DNA of 28,379 nt from positions 1-28,379 of the IMG/VR virus record IMGVR_UViG_3300010885_012674; one strand, given 5' to 3'. The notes below the pieces were generated by a model. The model was not told where the DNA came from. It worked only from the letters and a program-made list of their open reading frames with translations, and did not search any database. A program made the position numbers and the translations under genes. The DNA comes from a virus. Shown here piece by piece: positions 23,049 to 28,379 of the stretch (the stretch's first letter is position 1; each line of letters starts with the position of its first letter).

Positions 23049-25756
23049 ACTGGCAAGTGTTTACGGGCTTTAGAATCCACTGCAACTTTGTCTTTACCGA
23101 TAGACTTCTTGCGCCCACTTTGCACACGTTCCATCATGGCATACAGTCGCTTAGCACCGGCATCTGTAGACCCATTTCCCAGTTCAGAAACAATCCGAGC
23201 AGGAACGACAAACTCACCATCAGCAAGACGAGCAGGCTGCTTATTACCAATTTGAGCAGGAATATCATCGCTGACTCCATCGCCGGGGCCTTTAAGTAAA
23301 CGCCCGCCATCAGAATAGCCACCAAGATCGTAGATGCCGCCACCCGCAGCGTAGTTTTGGTTAGGTGTACCTTGTAAACTGTTCAAAGCGATCATAGCAT
23401 CGTAGTCACCGCCCTGTGCTTTAGCCATCAACTCTTTCATAGCAGATGGGCTTTTTTGTGCGGCTGCAGCATACGACTGCACGGCAGCTTGGCGGCTGTT
23501 AGTAATGCCACCGCCGTACGCAAAGTTTTGCGGCTTTTGCATTGGGTATTGAGGACCTTGATTGAACTGTGCCATACCATCAATAGCATTATTTTGATCA
23601 TCAAATCCAGTGTAGCTAGAGCCAATGCCACCACCTGCTGCGTAGTTAATTAAACCGCCTTCTTTTTTGTCGTTGTGTGATACAAGACCCTCTGAAACAT
23701 ACGTATGCGCTTGGTCAACATTAAATTTAACCACGCTACCTTCACCAATGTATTCCATACCAACAATGCGTTTGTTATCAGTAATACCGCGAATAACATC
23801 GCCAAGTTTAATGTGCAACATTTGTTTCCATGAGTCATCGACCATTAAAAATTTATGGGTGTCAGACACTTTTATAGTGCTGCTATCTTCAAACTTAAGC
23901 AGCAACTTTGGTTGCGTAATAATGTCTGCGGCAAGTATTTCAAAGTTTCCGTACTCAAGAGTGTCTTGATGAGGGGCGTAAACAAAATCACCAACGCAAA
24001 TTTCTCCTGCTTTTTTCTGCTTGCCGTTAGCCATTAAAACTAAAACATCGGGGTCAACGCATCCGCCGCCACCGCCGCCACCGCCACCACCGCCACCGCC
24101 ACCGCCACCACCGCCACCTTGGTCAGCGTTGTACCCGGCACGTTGTTGATCTTGTAATAGTTGCTGTTGCGCTGCTAAGTTCGGCATCGGTACTGGCATG
24201 GCTCGTACAGGAGCTGTAGCGTAACTACGTGTAGCTGGGTTGTATGTATAAGTAGGAAGCATACCGGGCGCAGCGGGCAAACCGCCGACAGGTGCAATAG
24301 ACGCGGTAGGAGCTGCAGGAACCGGTGCATTAGGGTTTGCAGCCATGTACTCAGGAGAAGTCATGATCCCGTAAGTAATTTGATCCGGTGTTGCGTTTGC
24401 GTTTGCTGCAAAACCTGTTTGGTCTGGGGCGCGTCCTAAATATTTTTGGAACAACTGAGTCGTTGTATCGGCATTTGCTGGCAAAGGTGCAGCGGGCGCA
24501 GCAGGCGCGGGGCGCAAATGCTGAGGAACCATCGCTGCTAGTTGCGGTTGAACAACGTACTCTTGCTGTGCGCGTTGCCCCAACATGTTGTTGTAGTCCG
24601 TGACCGCTTGGGGCACTTGATTAACTGGCGCTGTGTACTGCTGTTGTGGGTTAACATACAGGGCTTGCATATTTGGCACAACAACGTTATTTGCTTGCAT
24701 CGGCGGTACTTCAATGTTTCTTGCGTTTGCAGTCGCGGTGCGTGTTGCGGCTAAATAATCAGCTAATACAGGTTGTTTTTTAACTGGCGCGGTAGGTGTT
24801 GCAGCGGGATCAACAGGCACATCAGCAATACCACCCTCTGCCATGTAACGAGTACCCATGATGCCACCTTCTGCAGCCATAGGCATGAGTTGTGAACCGT
24901 AGTCACCTGAAGCAATCGGTGTTCCCGCAGTCATTGTCTGATTAAAGTACGGTGTGCCCGCACCGGTGTAGTTAGGATTGCGAGTCTGGCTATACGTGTA
25001 TGGTCGAACATACCCAGCGTTGGCTGTCTGCTGTTGTTGAGCAGAGTTACCACCAAACAAATTACCACCCATAAGCGCAGGAGCCAGCGCCGCACCGATA
25101 GGCATCATGTTGCTCTTAAGGTAGTTGGTGTCAAACTTGGTAGCTTGGAACCCCTTGGTCATAGCATCCCAACCAGTGGGTGCAGTTGCCGCCGTGTTTG
25201 CCTTAGCTGCTGCGCTAATAACATCTGCTGGGTTAGCTGCCCCACTTACTGAACCCTGCAGTGACTGCAATGTTTCAGGCGACAGATTTGCAAAGTTTTC
25301 TGGAGTCAAGAAGTTAACTGCATCTGCGGCGGTGCCTGCTCCAAATGCGGTACTCGCGGCATTCCCCGCTGCTGTTACTTCCGGCACCATCGCTGCTGCG
25401 CCAGCATTCATAATTCCACCAGCCAAGCCCGCGCCACCAAACGCGCCAAGCCCTGCCATCAAGCCTTTGTTCAGGTCTTTAGTAAGGAGTGCTGTGCCAC
25501 CGCCGACAATACCCGCTGCCATAAGAGGACCAACGCCGGGGATCATTGCTAAGCCCGCACCTGCAACCACAGGCAAAATAGCGTCTAAGAACCCAGCTTC
25601 AGGCAACCCCGTCTGCGGGTTAATCGACAGACTACCGCCGTGTTGTTTAGCCATGTGTTGCAGCGCACCAACTTCTTTTGGTGACATGTGCACAAGTACG
25701 GAATCGGTGCCGCGCCCTTGGGCGGCTAAATGCTGGGCTACTTTATCTAAGCTCAT
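23045..25756 (-). CDS. Structural protein containing an internal Hint (intein-like) domain, 903 aa
   Basis: The N-terminus (MSLDKVAQHLAAQGRG, then GGSLSINPQTGLPEAGFLD) resembles uncultured-phage structural proteins. Residues 55-130 are hydrophobic and glycine-rich. Residues about 430-470 (YLGRAPDQTGF, then ITYGIMTSPEYM) match the DUF4214 pattern. Residues 547-565 are 19 glycines, followed by a 130-residue Hint domain (C566-N695). After it come EGG/AGGG segments and a C-terminal unit with GDGVSDDIPAQI and ARLADGEFVVPARI, reminiscent of tape-measure-like proteins. Cleavage at both ends of the Hint domain would release a 565-residue N part and a 208-residue C part. The ATG at 25756 overlaps the upstream stop by 4 nt. 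The exact virion position is unknown. Confidence 0.85.
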   Translation of the reverse strand: MSLDKVAQHLAAQGRGTDSVLVHMSPKEVGALQHMAKQHGGSLSINPQTGLPEAGFLDAILPVVAGAGLAMIPGVGPLMAAGIVGGGTALLTKDLNKGLMAGLGAFGGAGLAGGIMNAGAAAMVPEVTAAGNAASTAFGAGTAADAVNFLTPENFANLSPETLQSLQGSVSGAANPADVISAAAKANTAATAPTGWDAMTKGFQATKFDTNYLKSNMMPIGAALAPALMGGNLFGGNSAQQQQTANAGYVRPYTYSQTRNPNYTGAGTPYFNQTMTAGTPIASGDYGSQLMPMAAEGGIMGTRYMAEGGIADVPVDPAATPTAPVKKQPVLADYLAATRTATANARNIEVPPMQANNVVVPNMQALYVNPQQQYTAPVNQVPQAVTDYNNMLGQRAQQEYVVQPQLAAMVPQHLRPAPAAPAAPLPANADTTTQLFQKYLGRAPDQTGFAANANATPDQITYGIMTSPEYMAANPNAPVPAAPTASIAPVGGLPAAPGMLPTYTYNPATRSYATAPVRAMPVPMPNLAAQQQLLQDQQRAGYNADQGGGGGGGGGGGGGGGGGGGCVDPDVLVLMANGKQKKAGEICVGDFVYAPHQDTLEYGNFEILAADIITQPKLLLKFEDSSTIKVSDTHKFLMVDDSWKQMLHIKLGDVIRGITDNKRIVGMEYIGEGSVVKFNVDQAHTYVSEGLVSHNDKKEGGLINYAAGGGIGSSYTGFDDQNNAIDGMAQFNQGPQYPMQKPQNFAYGGGITNSRQAAVQSYAAAAQKSPSAMKELMAKAQGGDYDAMIALNSLQGTPNQNYAAGGGIYDLGGYSDGGRLLKGPGDGVSDDIPAQIGNKQPARLADGEFVVPARIVSELGNGSTDAGAKRLYAMMERVQSGRKKSIGKDKVAVDSKARKHLPV
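23672..24061 (-). other. Hint (Hedgehog/intein-like) autoprocessing domain
   Basis: This is a 130-residue insert, C566 to N695, with no homing endonuclease. Block A is CVDPDVLVLMANGKQ with GDFV, the N3-like block is SDTH (H634), block F is AHTYVSEG (H684) and block G is VSHN (H694-N695). All residues for acyl shift and Asn cyclisation are present. The residue before is Gly565 and the residue after is Asp696 instead of Cys, Ser or Thr. This is the arrangement of A-type bacterial intein-like domains, which cleave more than they splice. The DNA is visibly richer in A/T than its flanks, consistent with an acquired module. Confidence 0.88.
24062..24118 (-). repeat. 19 consecutive glycine codons
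   Basis: All 19 codons from 24062 to 24118 are GGN, mainly GGT and GGC. They lie directly before the first Cys of the Hint domain. The tract would make a flexible tether. Trinucleotide slippage could change its length without breaking the frame. Confidence 0.95.
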
Positions 25757-26004
25757 ACTTTGACCTTTAAGACATTACCGGCGGTTGTGTCACGGTACAC
25801 ATCGCCAACCCGTAGGTCAGCAAGACTGGTTTGGGTCGGGAGTTTATCTATATTCAAGTTTAAACCACTTGCTGCAGAAAATCCCGGATTATCTAGCTGC
25901 GAAAAATACAGACGCAATACGTTTGTTAACTGCTCAAGGTAACGTTGCTCATACTCAACAGGAGGTGTTGGCAAGTTTGGGGATTGTGTTGTGCCGGTAC
26001 TCAT
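25753..26004 (-). CDS. Small structural-region phage protein, 83 aa
   Basis: The start is ATG at 26004 (MSTGTTQSPNLPTPP), which shares one base with the upstream stop (TGATG). The frame opening at 26007 is TTG and is not needed. The protein reads EYEQRYLEQLTNVLRLYFSQ, DNPG, then LPTQTSLADLRVGDVYRDTT. This matches a small family always seen near tail genes of uncultured phages, with a helical start and an LPT-LRxGD(V/I)(Y/W) end (memory). Possibly a tail or adaptor accessory protein. Confidence 0.65.
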   Translation of the reverse strand: MSTGTTQSPNLPTPPVEYEQRYLEQLTNVLRLYFSQLDNPGFSAASGLNLNIDKLPTQTSLADLRVGDVYRDTTAGNVLKVKV

Positions 26005-28133
26005 CAACGCCGCCCGTCATTGCGAATATCAATTCTGGGAGTTCCCAATTGCCATTGCACACCAAGTTCTCCAGACTCAATCCTAAAACTCATCTGGCGA
26101 CCACGCAGACGGGTGTACACCTGCCCATCAAAAAGCTGCACGTTGTATGCCCGAACTGCTGTGTAGTTGCTTGCACTTTGCACTTCAGGAATATTTGCTA
26201 CCCCATATGGCGTACCTGAGTTTTGACGGGGTTTGACCGTCATTGTGACAAACGGCTGGTCAATGTTTGAGCCGTTGAAGTTAACGTCAGGCAAGATACG
26301 CCACACAAACCCGAAGTTATGCCCGTCACCAATGTCAAAGTCAGAAGACTGAATGTAAGCCTCAATTGGCAGTGAAGTTGTGCCAGCAACGTCATTAACG
26401 TCAGACTCGTGGTACAGCACACGGTTGTTGTAATCCGTAGCCATAGGGTATTCCCTAATACCTGAATCAAGCCATGCAGTCCTTGCCATTGTGCCGTAAT
26501 ACCAAACTTTATCTAGGTAGTTGTAAATGACATACCTGTCGATGGTGTCTGAGTTTAATGAGCAATAGAACCACCAAATCTCGTTGTAACCCTCGTTACC
26601 GCCAGCAAACACTTGATACGACTGATTCTGGTTGATGTCCTCAAAGACATACTGACGCAGCGAACTAGCCAGCGTGTCAACACGACCTGAGTATTGGTAG
26701 AACTTACCATTGCCCATCCAGTAGGTCACGTTGTTGACTGTGTAGATTGAATTCGGTGACATGATGGAAATGTTGTCCATCAAAAGCTGGAACGACCACA
26801 CATACGGTGCGCCAACATACTGCATTGAGTACAACGCCGAGTCAGTCCAGATTAAAATCTCTTGGCGAGTATTGACGTAAGTAACGATAGATGAGCCGTG
26901 CGAAAGCCCAAACTCACCCGCCTGATTGGTTGGGTCAGGAACCCAGTCGTACTGATTGGCTTGGTCTGACCAGCGTACCAGCATCGGGTTAAAGGCGGAA
27001 TTAGGTGTTCCGCTTACATATGGGTTTGCACCAAAACAAATAACAAACCGTTGAATTGACGATGCTGAAATCTCAAGCGTCTTGTTTGGAACGTACTGAC
27101 CAGCGTAACCTTCTGTTGTTGACAAATCATTTAGCAACTTAGCACGGGTAGTCAGCCCATCAGCACTCTTCCAATAGTAAACACCGCCGTTGCGTGGTGC
27201 AATAATTAAGTCTTGACCGTAGTTGTCGTTTGACCAGAGGCGTAACTGAGCGCCAACAGCTTGAGTAGAAGACGCACTACCCCAGCCGCCACGACCCCAG
27301 ACACCCGCACCCCAGCCTGTGCCGATAACGTAAATGTCCAAACCTGTATTGATTTGATACGCAGCAATCCCAACCGTGCCGCCACCAGTGGTTACCGCAC
27401 TAGTAGAAAACACGCCCGCCACATTGAATGTGTACTTATCTACAGTAATGACGTTAAAGACTTGCTGCTCAACGTTAAGCTGACCCGTTGTAAACCCGCC
27501 TGTAGCGGTTAACCCGCTAAAGGTCACAAAGTCATTTTTAACCACACCATTAGCAACATCAGTCACGGTAACCGTCGAGCAGCCTACCGCTGCGCTCGTA
27601 GCATGAGTAGCCGCAGTTGTACCGTTGTAACCCCGCACAAGCCCTGTCAGGGTGTTGGTTGACTTGCCTGTGTAGTAGATTTGCTCTGAATCAATCTTGA
27701 TAATGCCCGGCGAGTTTTGGAACGACGCACCAGAAGTCAGCACCAAAGATGTTGCTGTAGCTGTGATACCGCCATTGAGCGTACTGTACGCAGTAGCCAA
27801 CGGGTTGCCAGTGCTAGGAGGTACAGCGCCCAGCATGGGGTTTACGGTCTTTCTGATTGGGGTGATGTCGTAGTAACCACCACCGTACTCAATGTAATAC
27901 TTTAAATTTGTGCCAACCCCAAGGTAGTTTGTACCCTCAAGGTTAATCCAGTTCCACATTGACCGAGCTGTGCCGAGATACGAACCGTTGGATAAGCGAG
28001 TCCACCCGCCGATCTTTTCAACCTGACCCGAGCGAAAACGAATGTGATCGCATTCATACCAACCACCCTCATTGGCGTAGTTAGTACCCTCACGGTTTAC
28101 ACCGGGTCGAAAGGTCAGTTTCTGTAATGGCAT
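26004..28133 (-). CDS. Virion structural protein, tail-hub or stabilisation type, 709 aa
   Basis: The N-terminus, LTFRPGVNREGTNYANEGGW and CDHIRFRSGQVEKIGGW, is a conserved start of phage structural proteins in uncultured tailed phages. The rest is beta-rich with many aromatic and glycine repeats (GTNYLGVGTNLKYY, GTGWGAGVWGRGGWG, WMGNGKFYQYSGR), as expected for a beta-propeller tail component comparable in role to P22 gp10. No direct homology to P22 gp10 is claimed. A Ser/Thr/Gly-rich section (about 120-250) includes SGATA-like insert strands. The ATG at 28133 has AAGG 7 nt upstream. A tail, adsorption or hub role is inferred from neighbours and composition. Confidence 0.75.
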   Translation of the reverse strand: MPLQKLTFRPGVNREGTNYANEGGWYECDHIRFRSGQVEKIGGWTRLSNGSYLGTARSMWNWINLEGTNYLGVGTNLKYYIEYGGGYYDITPIRKTVNPMLGAVPPSTGNPLATAYSTLNGGITATATSLVLTSGASFQNSPGIIKIDSEQIYYTGKSTNTLTGLVRGYNGTTAATHATSAAVGCSTVTVTDVANGVVKNDFVTFSGLTATGGFTTGQLNVEQQVFNVITVDKYTFNVAGVFSTSAVTTGGGTVGIAAYQINTGLDIYVIGTGWGAGVWGRGGWGSASSTQAVGAQLRLWSNDNYGQDLIIAPRNGGVYYWKSADGLTTRAKLLNDLSTTEGYAGQYVPNKTLEISASSIQRFVICFGANPYVSGTPNSAFNPMLVRWSDQANQYDWVPDPTNQAGEFGLSHGSSIVTYVNTRQEILIWTDSALYSMQYVGAPYVWSFQLLMDNISIMSPNSIYTVNNVTYWMGNGKFYQYSGRVDTLASSLRQYVFEDINQNQSYQVFAGGNEGYNEIWWFYCSLNSDTIDRYVIYNYLDKVWYYGTMARTAWLDSGIREYPMATDYNNRVLYHESDVNDVAGTTSLPIEAYIQSSDFDIGDGHNFGFVWRILPDVNFNGSNIDQPFVTMTVKPRQNSGTPYGVANIPEVQSASNYTAVRAYNVQLFDGQVYTRLRGRQMSFRIESGELGVQWQLGTPRIDIRNDGRR

Positions 28134-28142
28134 ATTTAAACC

Positions 28143-28379
28143 TTAAGGGGAATTTCCGCCGACAGGGTATGTCGCACCCGCAGGAGCTTGTGTAAACGCT
28201 GTTTCGCCCGCTACAACATGGTTGCCAGTCCAAGGTGATTCCATGACCGGTCCGTAGCAAGAAGCAAGCATTGCGCCGTTTACAGGCTTAGCCTGTCGTT
28301 CGCATAAGAATGACCACATATTGCTCATGCCTGTTTCAGGTGTCGTGCCAACCGTAAAGCTGCGAAACACAGCGGGAAC
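28143..28379 (-). CDS. C-terminal part of a late-region protein, open at the right edge
   Basis: The frame is open to the window edge (VPAVFRSF and onward) and ends at TAA (28143-28145), 78 residues seen. A GTG at 28370 could be a start, but codons before it are also open, so the gene most likely begins outside the window. The visible part (TGMSNMWSFLCERQ, then CYGPVMESPW) is not recognised. It precedes the 709-residue gene by 9 nt and is presumably in the same late operon. Confidence 0.55.
   Translation of the reverse strand, partial: VPAVFRSFTVGTTPETGMSNMWSFLCERQAKPVNGAMLASCYGPVMESPWTGNHVVAGETAFTQAPAGATYPVGGNSP

Noticed and set aside
23672-24061. Classical protein-splicing intein
   Set aside because: The residue after the terminal Asn is Asp, not Cys, Ser or Thr, so standard splicing chemistry lacks its second nucleophile. 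Called a Hint/BIL-type domain instead.

Overview
This window looks like about 28 kb of the genome of a tailed bacteriophage (Caudoviricetes), probably a podovirus-like environmental phage of a Gram-negative host. The evidence is dense gene packing (many 1-4 nt stop/start overlaps), no gap longer than about 135 bases, strings of tiny unrecognised genes, a phage-type family A DNA polymerase module, and very large repeat-rich virion-type proteins. I saw no integrase, terminase, lysis genes, portal or major capsid in the window, no tRNA and no insertion sequence. The host and exact taxon cannot be read from the sequence.

Layout. (1) Bases 1-190: the 3' end of an upstream + strand gene and a Rho-independent terminator. 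(2) Bases 225-3343: thirteen small + strand genes, mostly overlapping. They include a predicted lipoprotein, a winged-helix-like protein and a DUF3310 protein. (3) Bases 3343-12604: the + strand replication module. It holds a family A DNA polymerase with a proofreading exonuclease, a Cas4/RecB-like nuclease with four cysteines, a degenerate HNH-like protein, an SNF2-type helicase with a TTG start, a strong sigma70-type promoter, a small coiled-coil-prone protein, an HTH protein, a zinc-binding SSB candidate, and a 953-residue AEP primase-DUF927 helicase fusion. A + strand terminator at 12660-12687 closes the module. (4) Bases 12689-28379: the convergent - strand late operon, read right to left. 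It holds an open-ended protein, a 709-residue structural protein, an 83-residue protein, a 903-residue structural protein containing a complete Hint (intein-like) domain, a GNAT-fold-like protein, a 1192-residue Gly/Gln/Ala repeat protein, and a 2122-residue polyvalent protein with an HExxH metallopeptidase motif and an ADP-ribosyltransferase-like region.

How the parts fit. The + strand genes would copy the phage DNA: the primase-helicase opens and primes, the polymerase extends, the SSB candidate covers single strands, and the nuclease and SNF2 helicase process DNA. The - strand genes would build the virion's tail and ejection apparatus. The most unusual element is the Hint domain directly after 19 glycine codons in the 903-residue protein. 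It has all the self-cleavage residues but an Asp at the +1 position, so cleavage of a virion protein is more likely than classical splicing.
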